Shown in pieces: positions 28,412 through 36,933 of a stretch of DNA of 64,000 bases. The stretch comes from Staphylococcus hsinchuensis (GTDB lineage Bacteria; Bacillota; Bacilli; Staphylococcales; Staphylococcaceae). The stretch covers positions 1-64,000 of the forward strand of contig NZ_CP128356.1 of the NCBI RefSeq assembly GCF_038789205.1, given 5' to 3'. Below the pieces are notes generated by a model, which ran no database searches, was not told the DNA's origin, and worked only from the letters and a program-made list of their open reading frames with translations. Within the stretch, counting starts at the first letter, position 1. Every line of letters begins with the position of its first letter. The translations under genes and the position numbers were made by a program.

Positions 28412-28542
28412 CTTATTAACCTCAAATCTCTTTATAATATTAACAAATGACTTTAGTTATATTTTACTATTATGTTAAAATTTCATCAAATTCATCACTT
28501 TTTAATTTTTTTTTATTAAAATAAGTTAGTAAGGAGGATTTT

Positions 28543-28728
28543 ATGATTGCTTCACTATTTATTTTAATTGCTATGTTTTTTTTACTTTTATCAATTATTG
28601 CTTTTATGTTTGAAGTATTAAATCATTATATAGAAAAGAATAAGAAAATTAAATGGAAAAAATCTTTAGTATATTTTATTATATATGCATTTTTTCTTGT
28701 GATAGGACTAATTATTTTCAATGCATAG
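28543..28728 (+). CDS. Small two-helix membrane protein upstream of the two-component system
   Basis: 61 aa with AAGGAGG upstream. One helix at 2-24 (IASLFILIAMFFLLLSIIAF), a basic loop (EKNKKIKWKK) and a second helix (SLVYFIIYAFFLVIGLIIF). The response-regulator gene begins within a few bases of its stop, so it belongs to the regulatory operon. It may be an immunity peptide or an accessory sensor; no family is recognised. Confidence 0.65.
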   Translation: MIASLFILIAMFFLLLSIIAFMFEVLNHYIEKNKKIKWKKSLVYFIIYAFFLVIGLIIFNA

Positions 28729-28731
28729 GAT

Positions 28732-29406
28732 GTGAGATGTATGCTTTACAAGCATATTTTAGTAGTCGAAGATGATAAAGATATTGCTAAAAATATTGCT
28801 AACATTTTAAAACAAGAGGGGTTTGTAGTTACCATAAAAATTGATGGAAAAGATTTAGATGAAGATATTTTAATATACGATTTAATACTCATGGACATTA
28901 TGCTCCCTTATCAAGATGGGATAACACTTTCAAATAAAATTAAAAAGCTACATAATGTTCCAATTTTATTTTTAACAGCACGTCACGATATAGATACAAA
29001 ACTATCTAGCCTTGAACTAGGAGAGGATTATTTATCTAAGCCTTTTGATCCATTAGAACTAATAGCTCGAATAAATAATATAATAAAAACTCACTATGGA
29101 CCTCCTAGTTATAAAATTTCTCATTTGACTATAAATTCTCAAGAAAAAAGAATATTTATTGAGAATACAGAAATAACTTTAACCAAAAAAGAAAATGACC
29201 TTTTCTTTTATTTTTTTGAAAATAAAAATCGCAACTTACAAAAAGAACAAATAATTAATTACCTATGGCCATGGGGAGAAGCCACAGATGGTATTTTAAC
29301 AGTTTATATAAAAAGGTTACGAGAGAAACTAAAAGATTACGATGCTAAAATTATAACTAATGTCTATGGTATTGGATATAGACTGAATACTTTAGAAAAT
29401 GAGTGA
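28732..29406 (+). CDS. lanR: OmpR-family response regulator (LanR-like)
   Basis: About 221-224 aa. The receiver domain has EDD near the N-terminus, phospho-Asp in LILMDIMLPYQDG, Thr in FLTARHD and Lys in LSKPFDP. The C-terminal winged helix (LTKKENDLFFYF; GILTVYIKRLREKL; VYGIGYRL) is of OmpR/PhoB type. It probably starts at ATG 28732 or 28741. It is paired with the overlapping kinase gene, and likely controls the precursor promoters at 21.8-21.9 kb. Confidence 0.88.
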   Translation: MRCMLYKHILVVEDDKDIAKNIANILKQEGFVVTIKIDGKDLDEDILIYDLILMDIMLPYQDGITLSNKIKKLHNVPILFLTARHDIDTKLSSLELGEDYLSKPFDPLELIARINNIIKTHYGPPSYKISHLTINSQEKRIFIENTEITLTKKENDLFFYFFENKNRNLQKEQIINYLWPWGEATDGILTVYIKRLREKLKDYDAKIITNVYGIGYRLNTLENE

Positions 29407-30413
29407 TAAAAATGACATTAAAAACCAAGTATATTATATTTGCTATTATTTCTACTATCTTCGCTCCCCTATTTTTTATATTAATTAATAATATTTCTTT
29501 TTTTATTTATAAAAAAATATTTTCAGAAAATATTAACAATTTTGAAAATAAAATAATTATTTTTGATAATTATTTTCTTTTGTTATTAATGATTATTGTA
29601 ACAATTTTATATGGAGCTAACTTCATAAAAAAGATTAGTATCAATATAATAAATATTAAAAACACTGTACAAACATTGACTTACAAAGATAATTTACCAC
29701 ACCATTTAAAAACAAATAACGGAATAAGTAGTGAATTTAATGCATTAGCCTTATCTATTAATAATTTGATAGATAGGCTACGGTATAAAGAACTGACTTT
29801 AAAAAAATATAATAGTCAACAAGAAAATTATTTAAAACAACTTTCTCACGATATAAACACACCATTAACTTCTCTTAAACTTGAAATATTCCAAATTTCA
29901 AAAGAATATAGCATTAATGAAAAAAATGTAAATGATTTATATAAAAAAATTGATTATATTAGTACTTTAACCTCACAAATAAAACCGGAACAAATAAATA
30001 AAATTAATGATTTCTATGTATTCAAACAAAAAATTAATATTGTTCCACTTGTTGAAAATACTATTCAAAAATGGCAGTATTTGTTTTCTAAAAAAAACAT
30101 TAAAATAAATATAAATATTTTACACAATGAAGTTTTTTGGATCGGTGAGGAGTTATGGTTTGAACGCCTTTTTGATAATATAATTTCTAATATATATCAC
30201 CACTCCAAAACACCATCAGTAAACATATACCTGTCACAACAGATTATAATTGAGGAGTTCGGTATCGGATACAATGTCAATGAACTTACAAAAAAAGGAT
30301 CCGGTTTATCAATAATATCTGAAATTAGCCAATTGTTTTCTATTAAAACTGACATCAATTCTAACTCAAACGGAACTATTTATAAATTGATTCAACAGAA
30401 TAACAATTTTTAG
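29403..30413 (+). CDS. lanK: Membrane sensor histidine kinase (LanK-like)
   Basis: About 333 aa, start likely ATG at 29412. Two TM helices (about 7-30 and 52-72) with a short outer loop, a HAMP-like linker, the H-box QLSHDINTPLTSLKLEI and N-box LFDNIISNIYHHSK. The G1 region usually DxGxG is degraded (EEFGIGYN) while a G2-like KGSGLSII remains. The small extracellular part resembles intramembrane-sensing kinases of peptide antibiotic systems. It overlaps the regulator stop. Confidence 0.85.
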   Translation: MIKMTLKTKYIIFAIISTIFAPLFFILINNISFFIYKKIFSENINNFENKIIIFDNYFLLLLMIIVTILYGANFIKKISINIINIKNTVQTLTYKDNLPHHLKTNNGISSEFNALALSINNLIDRLRYKELTLKKYNSQQENYLKQLSHDINTPLTSLKLEIFQISKEYSINEKNVNDLYKKIDYISTLTSQIKPEQINKINDFYVFKQKINIVPLVENTIQKWQYLFSKKNIKININILHNEVFWIGEELWFERLFDNIISNIYHHSKTPSVNIYLSQQIIIEEFGIGYNVNELTKKGSGLSIISEISQLFSIKTDINSNSNGTIYKLIQQNNNF

Positions 30414-30488
30414 ACTTACTTTTTTGTTTATGAATCATTTTTACTATAAAATAAAAGTAACATTTAAAAATAGAAAGAAGGTAAAATT

Positions 30489-31313
30489 TTGAATAATTTA
30501 TTAAAACATTTATACTCTCCTTCTCCTTTTGAGAATAGTAAAAATAATATTTGGACAGATTCATCATTTTCCTCATTTGTATTTAATTCTTATTTCAAGA
30601 CGGAAATTTATGGGGGAAGTAAGGGGCATGATTTTGTTCGTAAGGTATCACTATTTATTAGCAATAAATTTCCTTCTAGTCACTATAAAAATCTTTTAGA
30701 TTTAGGATGCGGTCCAGGTTTATATGCTGTGGCTCTTTCATCCCAAGGATATAATGTTACAGGAATTGATTATTCAACAAGTGCTATACAATATGCTATT
30801 AAAAATTCTAAAAATAGGTATGTACAATATTATCAAGATGATATCCTATCTTTCCAATTAAATCGTACATTTAATATTTGTACTATAATTTATCAAACTT
30901 ATTCTACTTTTTCCTACGAAAATCGTCGTAAACTACTTAAAAATATTTACAAACACTTAGATGACAATGGTCTTTTAATCTTTGATGTCCCTAGTATTCA
31001 CTATTACAATCAACTTTCACCTATAAATATTTGGGAATATCGCTCTCATGATAATCCTATAACTTCATCAGAACATCTTGCGCTTTATTCTTTAGAAAAA
31101 TATTCTGATAATATTATATTAAATAAATCTATTTATATTTTCAAAGATAATACGATTAAAAAATTTTATGATTGGATGAAATGCTTTGATAAGAATACTA
31201 TTTCAAAAGAAATAAGTGACTTATTTCAAATCGAACATTATTTTTCTGATATTGATGGTACACCCCTTTCAAATGATAGTAATAATTTAACTATAATTGG
31301 TAGAAAACTTTAA
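30489..31313 (+). CDS. Class I SAM-dependent methyltransferase
   Basis: 274 aa, start TTG at 30489 with AGAAGG upstream. Rossmann motif I is LLDLGCGPGLYAVALSSQG, followed by the acidic VTGIDYS that binds ribose. The motif IV region NICTIIYQTYSTFS and LLIFDVPS follow. It lies 75 bp after the kinase gene in the same direction and is the last gene before IS431 copy 3. It may modify the lantibiotic or an unrelated small molecule; no substrate motif is visible. Confidence 0.75.
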   Translation: MNNLLKHLYSPSPFENSKNNIWTDSSFSSFVFNSYFKTEIYGGSKGHDFVRKVSLFISNKFPSSHYKNLLDLGCGPGLYAVALSSQGYNVTGIDYSTSAIQYAIKNSKNRYVQYYQDDILSFQLNRTFNICTIIYQTYSTFSYENRRKLLKNIYKHLDDNGLLIFDVPSIHYYNQLSPINIWEYRSHDNPITSSEHLALYSLEKYSDNIILNKSIYIFKDNTIKKFYDWMKCFDKNTISKEISDLFQIEHYFSDIDGTPLSNDSNNLTIIGRKL

Positions 31314-31352
31314 TATTTTACAAATTATTCTTCTTATAATAATGCCTATAAA

Positions 31353-32142
31353 GGTTCTGTTGCAAAGTAAAAAAATATAGTTAACCACTAATTTATCATG
31401 TCAGTGTTCGCTTAACTTGCTAGCATGATGCTAATTTCGTGGCATGGCGAAAATCCGTAGATCTGAAGAGACCTGCGGTTCTTTTTATATAGAGCGTAAA
31501 TACATTCAATACCTTTTAAAGTATTCTTTGCTGTATTGATACTTTGATACCTTGTCTTTCTTACTTTAATATGACGGTGATCTTGCTCAATGAGGTTATT
31601 CAGATATTTCGATGTACAATGACAGTCAGGTTTAAGTTTAAAAGCTTTAATTACTTTAGCCATTGCTACCTTCGTTGAAGGTGCCTGATCTGTAATTACC
31701 TTTTGAGGTTTACCAAATTGTTTAATGAGACGTTTGATAAACGCATATGCTGAATGATTATCTCGTTGCTTACGCAACCAAATATCTAATGTATGTCCCT
31801 CTGCATCAATGGCACGATATAAATAGCTCCATTTTCCTTTTATTTTGATGTACGTCTCATCAATACGCCATTTGTAATAAGCTTTTTTATGCTTTTTCTT
31901 CCAAATTTGATATAAAAGTGGGGCATATTCTTGAACCCAACGGTAGACCGTTGAATGATGAACGTTTACACCACGTTCCCTTAATATTTCAGATATATCA
32001 CGATAACTCAATGCATATCTCAGATAGTAGCCAACGGCTACAGTGATAACATCCTTGTTAAATTGTTTATATCTGAAATAGTTCATACAGAAGACTCCTT
32101 TTTGTTAAAATTATACTATAAATTCAACTTTGCAACAGAACC
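31353..32142 (-). mobile_element. IS431: IS431/IS257, copy 3
   Basis: 790 bp with both terminal repeats and an intact transposase. It is inverted relative to copy 2, with which it bounds the lantibiotic island, and inverted relative to copy 4, with which it bounds the cyclodipeptide synthase locus. It interrupts a gene that overlapped the 3' end of the cyclodipeptide synthase gene. Confidence 0.95.
31412..32086 (-). CDS. tnp: IS6-family transposase of IS431 copy 3
   Basis: Intact 224-aa transposase; Asp in IDETYIKIKG and ITDQAPS, Glu in LIEQDHRHIK. The protein is identical to that of copy 4. Confidence 0.95.
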   Translation of the reverse strand: MNYFRYKQFNKDVITVAVGYYLRYALSYRDISEILRERGVNVHHSTVYRWVQEYAPLLYQIWKKKHKKAYYKWRIDETYIKIKGKWSYLYRAIDAEGHTLDIWLRKQRDNHSAYAFIKRLIKQFGKPQKVITDQAPSTKVAMAKVIKAFKLKPDCHCTSKYLNNLIEQDHRHIKVRKTRYQSINTAKNTLKGIECIYALYKKNRRSLQIYGFSPCHEISIMLAS

Positions 32143-32190
32143 ATTTATTTCATACTCTTTATCAAAAATACTTTTAGACACTTTTAACAT
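32143..32190 (-). pseudogene. Start of a gene overlapping the CDPS gene, cut by IS431
   Basis: The ATG at 32190 overlaps the end of the CDPS gene by 17 bp and reads MLKVSKSIFDKEYEIN before the IS431 end. The overlap is typical of coupled genes. In B. subtilis the yvmC synthase is followed by the P450 gene cypX, so a tailoring enzyme is a reasonable guess, but 16 codons cannot identify it. Confidence 0.4.
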
Positions 32191-32878
32191 AATTATCCCC
32201 TTTTTCCGTTAATATAATATAGCCCTGTTTTTCATTCATTTTTAAATTGAACTGATCATTTATAATATTAGTACCTAATTCCCATGGTGCATGATAAGCC
32301 ATTAAAGTTTCTTGTGTATTAATTATGGGATTAGCATTTAAAAAGAATGGTAATTCTGCTAAAACATATTGTGCTGCATACTCTAAAGTTTCATCAGTGA
32401 TTTCTATGGATGTATTAACATTTTTTCCTTTGCTTTGTAATGCTTGAAGTGACATTTTTAAACAACTGTTTTTAAAATTAGAATCTGTATTGAACTGATC
32501 TACAATAGTCTTATATATATCAATATAAGAAATATTATTTTTAAAATCAGAAAACCTATGAATTCTATTAGTTATGGTTTTATTACACTTTATAATTTCA
32601 TCTTCACAAAATCTGATTTGCCGTTTAATTTCTTTTCGTACTTTTTGATTAGCTTTAGAAGATGAATATCCTAAGCATTCTAAAAGATTTTTAGATTCTT
32701 CTCCTGCCAATAAAATAGAGAAATCATCAAAATTTGAATTAGCCCATTGAATAATCTTTCTTATGTAGGATTCGTTATACTTACTTGTAAAAGGGCTAAT
32801 TCCTAAAATGACATGTTTTTTTCTTTGATAGATTTGTTTACAGTTTTTTGTTAAAAAGTCTACTTTAAAGTCTTGCAC
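32174..32878 (-). CDS. tRNA-dependent cyclodipeptide synthase (YvmC-like)
   Basis: 234 aa from the GTG at 32878, which has GGGAGG 6 nt upstream. It joins two amino acids from aminoacyl-tRNAs into a cyclic dipeptide. The Ser nucleophile is Ser28 in VILGISPFTSKY; Tyr171 and Glu175 (QYVLAELPFFLN) and Tyr195 (AYHAPWEL) match the AlbC/YvmC active-site set with the YxxxE spacing kept. The basic helix KVRKEIKRQIR fits tRNA binding. Family members in Bacillus and S. haemolyticus mainly make cyclo-Leu-Leu, the inferred product. Divergent from a MarR-type regulator and an MFS exporter. Confidence 0.9.
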   Translation of the reverse strand: MQDFKVDFLTKNCKQIYQRKKHVILGISPFTSKYNESYIRKIIQWANSNFDDFSILLAGEESKNLLECLGYSSSKANQKVRKEIKRQIRFCEDEIIKCNKTITNRIHRFSDFKNNISYIDIYKTIVDQFNTDSNFKNSCLKMSLQALQSKGKNVNTSIEITDETLEYAAQYVLAELPFFLNANPIINTQETLMAYHAPWELGTNIINDQFNLKMNEKQGYIILTEKGDNYVKSV

Positions 32879-32895
32879 GTTATCCCTCCCCACAT

Positions 32896-32930
32896 ATTGT
32901 TAACCTATTAATATTTACCTGGTTAACAAT
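32896..32930. promoter_or_regulatory. Spaced inverted repeat, probable MarR operator
   Basis: ATTGTTAACC and GGTTAACAAT separated by 15 bp, immediately upstream of the CDPS start. The half-sites are the same as in the palindrome at 32999-33018. Confidence 0.75.
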
Positions 32931-32998
32931 TTATAGAATATCAGAATTATATAGTGTAAGCAATTGCATTTGACAAAAAAAGGGAGATAAGTAATAAT

Positions 32999-33018
32999 AT
33001 TGTTAACCGGTTAACAAT
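32999..33018. promoter_or_regulatory. Perfect 20-bp palindrome, probable MarR operator
   Basis: ATTGTTAACCGGTTAACAAT just upstream of the MarR-family gene. With the site at 32896-32930 it suggests autorepression and joint control of synthase and exporter. Confidence 0.8.
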
Positions 33019-33034
33019 AAAGGAGAGAGAAAAG

Positions 33035-33502
33035 ATGAATATGCAAAAAAAAGTCATATTAATGTTACAACAATTCATTATAGAAAGAGAAAATGCCGAT
33101 AAAAGAAGACAATATAGAAAAGAAAATGAGGATATGGATTTATCTTTAACTCAATTTCATATCATAGAGATCATTGATAAACATGAAAAAGTTAATAACA
33201 AGTTTCTTGCCGAAGAACTAAACGTATCCAAGCCAGCAGTCACAAAATCTATTAAGAAACTTTTATCTAAAGAATTAGTAGTTGAACTGAATAATGAGTC
33301 AAATAAAAGAGAAGTTTATTATAATTTAACTAAAAGAGGAGAAAAACTTTCTTTTATACATGATGATTTACATAAAAAAGCAGTAAAAAAATATGAAGAA
33401 GTATTGAAAGTATTTGATGAAAAAGAAATGGAAACTATTATTGAATTTCTAAAAAGAAGCGTTGATGAGTTAAAAAAAGAAGAAGTTGATTCAAATGATT
33501 GA
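33035..33502 (+). CDS. MarR-family regulator (YvmB-like)
   Basis: 155 aa with winged-helix core: LTQFHIIEIIDKHEKVNNKF, AEELNVSKPAVTKSIKKLLS and the wing SNKREVYYNLTKRGE. Start ATG at 33035 with AAAGGAGAG upstream. In B. subtilis a MarR protein, YvmB, controls the yvmC-cypX pulcherrimin genes and the exporter yvmA; the same trio is found here. The exporter frame begins inside the end of this gene. Confidence 0.88.
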   Translation: MNMQKKVILMLQQFIIERENADKRRQYRKENEDMDLSLTQFHIIEIIDKHEKVNNKFLAEELNVSKPAVTKSIKKLLSKELVVELNNESNKREVYYNLTKRGEKLSFIHDDLHKKAVKKYEEVLKVFDEKEMETIIEFLKRSVDELKKEEVDSND

Positions 33503-34666
33503 GGTGAAAAGTAACATAAGATTATATGTTTTAGGATTTTTAGCATTTTTTGCTTCATTAATTCAAAATATATATACACCTATCATTCCAAGATTACATG
33601 AAGACTTTCATGTATCGTTATTTTGGATAAATGTAACTGTAGGCGGTTTTATATTTATAGTTGCTATAATGCAGATAGTTTTAGGAAAAAGTATAGATTC
33701 TAGAGATTCAAAAAAAGTACTTTTAACAGGCTTAGGAATTGTTATCATATCTAGCTTAATGTGTGCTATAACGAATAATTTTGTTTTGTTTGCGACGGCT
33801 AGATTATTTCAAGCTATTGGTTGTGGAATCATTCCACTTGTAACTTTAACTCTATTAGCTAAATTAAGTGAAGGTGATAGCAGAGCATCTGCGATGGCAA
33901 ATTACCAGATATTTTTATCGTGTGCACCAGCAATAGCGCCCATTTTGGGTAGTAGTATAGGTGCCAAATGGGATTATATAGGTATCTTTAGTTTTTTATT
34001 TATTATATCCATCTTATTATTTCTTATTATTACTTTTACTAAGATTCCAAATGTTGAAAAAGGTGTAGGGAAATTAACAGAAAAGGTGAATGAAAAATAC
34101 TTATCAGATAAAGTTTTTATTACTTTAGTGGTATTAGGATTTTTAGCATTTTTTACTTATTTTTCTATATTAGTTTATCTACCTACATTACTAAATCATG
34201 TATATAATATAAGTGAAGGCATATCTGGTATATTATTTTTACCGATTACTGTTAGTGTCATATTAGGTAGTATGTTCTATAAAAAAATAGCCAAAAAATA
34301 TAACAGCTTAATGATACTTAGATGTACTATAATTATCTTTTCTATATTCACCTTATTATTTGGAATATTTAACTCTGTAAATTTAATAATCTTATCTTTT
34401 ATTATTTTTGTGCTAGGTTTTTTGTTGGTGTTGTTCCTGCGTTGCTATCGACGTTAATATCTCAAAGATTTGAAAATATAAAGGGTAAGGTTTTAGGGAT
34501 TTTTAATTTTGTAAGGTATATAGGTATGACAATAGGAGCAATATTGATTGGATTAGTATCTCAATTATTTATACCATATTATTTTGGAATAGTTTCTATA
34601 ATTCTAATAATAATATTTATCTATATCAAAGCAAAAACATTTGAAAATATGTTTAATAAAGAGTGA
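33486..34666 (+). pseudogene. MFS exporter (YvmA-like), frameshifted
   Basis: The first frame (33486-34457) encodes ~10 TM helices of a 12-TM major facilitator with DSRDSKKVLLTG (motif A region) and RLFQAIGCGIIPLV. The frame breaks at a T6 run (34418-34423); the rest, ALLSTLISQRFENIKGKVLG to the end, continues in the +1 frame (34442-34666). One extra T would restore a full-length transporter. Start TTG 33486 or ATG 33495. It may be a true mutation, phase variation or a sequencing error. Confidence 0.82.
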
Positions 34667-34738
34667 ATTCTATATTGAATAGCAGTAAATATGAATAAGC
34701 TATACATTTCAACTACCCATAAGGCATGTTATGGCAAC

Positions 34739-34773
34739 GAAAGAGGGAACTCATTTTTGAGTCCCCTCTTTCT
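34739..34773 (+). terminator. Terminator after the MFS gene
   Basis: GAAAGAGGGAACTCA / TGAGTCCCCTCTTTC stem with one mismatch, T-rich loop. Confidence 0.8.
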
Positions 34774-34861
34774 ATTTATTTTAATTAATATTAAGTATTA
34801 TTTTTTTCTGATGGAAATGATTGTCCCAATAATGCTAAATTCCCAATTATAAAATATATAA

Positions 34862-35651
34862 GGTTCTGTTGCAAAGTTGAATTTATAGTATAATTTTAAC
34901 AAAAAGGAGTCTTCTGTATGAACTATTTCAGATATAAACAATTTAACAAAGATGTTATCACTGTAGCCGTTGGCTACTATCTAAGATATGCATTGAGTTA
35001 TCGTGATATATCTGAAATATTAAGGGAACGTGGTGTAAACGTTCATCATTCAACGGTCTACCGTTGGGTTCAAGAATATGCCCCACTTTTATATCAAATT
35101 TGGAAGAAAAAGCATAAAAAAGCTTATTACAAATGGCGTATTGATGAGACGTACATCAAAATAAAAGGAAAATGGAGCTATTTATATCGTGCCATTGATG
35201 CAGAGGGACATACATTAGATATTTGGTTGCGTAAGCAACGAGATAATCATTCAGCATATGCGTTTATCAAACGTCTCATTAAACAATTTGGTAAACCTCA
35301 AAAGGTAATTACAGATCAGGCACCTTCAACGAAGGTAGCAATGGCTAAAGTAATTAAAGCTTTTAAACTTAAACCTGACTGTCATTGTACATCGAAATAT
35401 CTGAATAACCTCATTGAGCAAGATCACCGTCATATTAAAGTAAGAAAGACAAGGTATCAAAGTATCAATACAGCAAAGAATACTTTAAAAGGTATTGAAT
35501 GTATTTACGCTCTATATAAAAAGAACCGCAGGTCTCTTCAGATCTACGGATTTTCGCCATGCCACGAAATTAGCATCATGCTAGCAAGTTAAGCGAACAC
35601 TGACATGATAAATTAGTGGTTAACTATATTTTTTTACTTTGCAACAGAACC
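34862..35651 (+). mobile_element. IS431: IS431/IS257, copy 4
   Basis: 790 bp, both terminal repeats, intact transposase. It bounds the cyclodipeptide locus on the right and the resolvase-arsenic region on the left. No target duplication shared with copy 3. Confidence 0.95.
34918..35592 (+). CDS. tnp: IS6-family transposase of IS431 copy 4
   Basis: Intact 224-aa DDE transposase, same protein as copy 3 (both have the Leu variant in EYAPLLYQIW), suggesting copies 3 and 4 came from one source. Confidence 0.95.
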   Translation: MNYFRYKQFNKDVITVAVGYYLRYALSYRDISEILRERGVNVHHSTVYRWVQEYAPLLYQIWKKKHKKAYYKWRIDETYIKIKGKWSYLYRAIDAEGHTLDIWLRKQRDNHSAYAFIKRLIKQFGKPQKVITDQAPSTKVAMAKVIKAFKLKPDCHCTSKYLNNLIEQDHRHIKVRKTRYQSINTAKNTLKGIECIYALYKKNRRSLQIYGFSPCHEISIMLAS

Positions 35652-35677
35652 TGTAATAAACACATTCAAAACAGTTG

Positions 35678-36223
35678 CTATTTTAATACTCGATAAACTG
35701 TAGATCTGCTTACCCCTGTTTGTTTCGCAATTTCTTCCCCAGTAAGTTTTTGTTCATCATATAAGAATTTAATTTCTCTTTTCTTATGATTTGGTAATGA
35801 AGGTCTTCCGCCTTTTCGTCCTCTTGCTCTTGCAGCTTCTAACCCTTTTTTCGTACGTTCACTTAATAAGTTAGCTTCAAGTTCCGCAAATGCACTCATC
35901 ATGGTAAAGAACATTTTGCCCATTGCATCTTTGGTCGATACGTTCATATCTATAATATGTAAATCAATGCTGTTTTCATCGAACCATTGAGATAACTCAA
36001 TTAATTGCTTCGTTGTACGTCCAAGACGATCTAGTTTATAGATAACCAGGATATCTCCTTCACGCAAATAATCTAAACACTTATCAAGTTCTGTTCTTTT
36101 GGTTTTACGACCACTTGCTTTCTCGCTAAAGATACGTTCACAACCATAGTCTTCAAGTGTATCAATCTGTCCATCAAGACTTTGATCTTGTGTTGATACA
36201 CGTGCATAACCAATTTTAGCCAT
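35678..36223 (-). CDS. Serine recombinase (plasmid resolvase/invertase)
   Basis: 181 aa. Catalytic domain AKIGYARVSTQDQSLDGQID with Ser10, YKLDRLGRTTKQLI, and the AFAELEANLLSERTKKGLEA helix; then GRKGGRPSLP and a C-terminal HTH (TGEEIAKQTGVSRSTVYRVL). It likely resolves plasmid multimers or inverts DNA. Start ATG 36223. It differs from Tn552 Bin in the same window. Confidence 0.9.
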   Translation of the reverse strand: MAKIGYARVSTQDQSLDGQIDTLEDYGCERIFSEKASGRKTKRTELDKCLDYLREGDILVIYKLDRLGRTTKQLIELSQWFDENSIDLHIIDMNVSTKDAMGKMFFTMMSAFAELEANLLSERTKKGLEAARARGRKGGRPSLPNHKKREIKFLYDEQKLTGEEIAKQTGVSRSTVYRVLK

Positions 36224-36492
36224 TTCAATACCACCTCTTTTAATCGTTTTATGGGCACTTATTAACGAAATCTAATTCTCGATGCAAATAAACGCGTCTC
36301 TCATCGTCTAAAAACTCATGATTTTTGATATTTATGATACATTGATTATAACACAAGTTTATAGACTTAAATATCCAAGAAAAACTTCTTAATATTAAGT
36401 TAAGAGGTTTTGTGTCAAAAACGAACATTTTTAATACTCTAATCATACATACAGAAATACTGTTTTACTAGCATCGATAATGGTTCGATTAG

Positions 36493-36627
36493 GGTAGACC
36501 CAAACGCGATGATAATAACCTTAGAGATGCTATTGAGATGTATATGAGCAAAAAATACACTTTAGATGAGATAAAAGAACAGACAAATATAAGTAGAGCA
36601 ACCTTGTATCGTCATCTAGATAAATAA
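36493..36627 (+). pseudogene. C-terminal fragment of a second serine recombinase (Sin-like)
   Basis: Plus-strand frame reads GRPKRDDNNLRDAIEMYMSK.. then YTLDEIKEQTNISRATLYRH and LDK, the DNA-binding end of a resolvase. A stop precedes it and the catalytic domain is missing. Confidence 0.65.
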
Positions 36628-36640
36628 GAGGTGATGAACG

Positions 36641-36897
36641 TTGTTAAAACAAGATTTAGTGTATAATGTACTGTTATCGATTAGAGAAGAATAAAGTGTA
36701 GATTTTAAAACTTTAGATGTAAGCGAAAAAATTTTTTATTAGCACTTGAAAGCATAGCGAGGCAAGATTTAGCAAAAAATATAGAGTTATTCTACAATGG
36801 GTGTTTTCCTATATGTGGCACAACAATATATGCAGAACTAACAGAAAAAGGTAAGCAGCAAATATCATTATATAAAACAGAGGATAAGCACATATAA
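36641..36897 (+). pseudogene. Degraded small plasmid protein (YjcQ-like)
   Basis: Pieces LLKQDLVYNVLLSIREE, SVDFKTLDVSEKIF and, in another frame, ALESIARQDLAKNIELFYNG and TTIYAELTEKGKQQISLY look like one winged-helix protein broken by stops and a frameshift. The family assignment is tentative. Confidence 0.4.
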
Positions 36898-36917
36898 CAA
36901 TGCTTATCCTCTGTTTT
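36874..36917. terminator. Bidirectional terminator before arsC
   Basis: AAAACAGAGGATAAGCA / TGCTTATCCTCTGTTTT perfect 17-bp stem, flanking T run; ends the ars operon on the minus strand. Confidence 0.85.
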
Positions 36918-36933
36918 TGAATTTTATATTAAC

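Noticed and set aside
31345..35660. Composite transposon with target duplication around copies 3 and 4
   Set aside because: The 8-bp flanks do not match in any pairing, so simple composite insertion is not supported.
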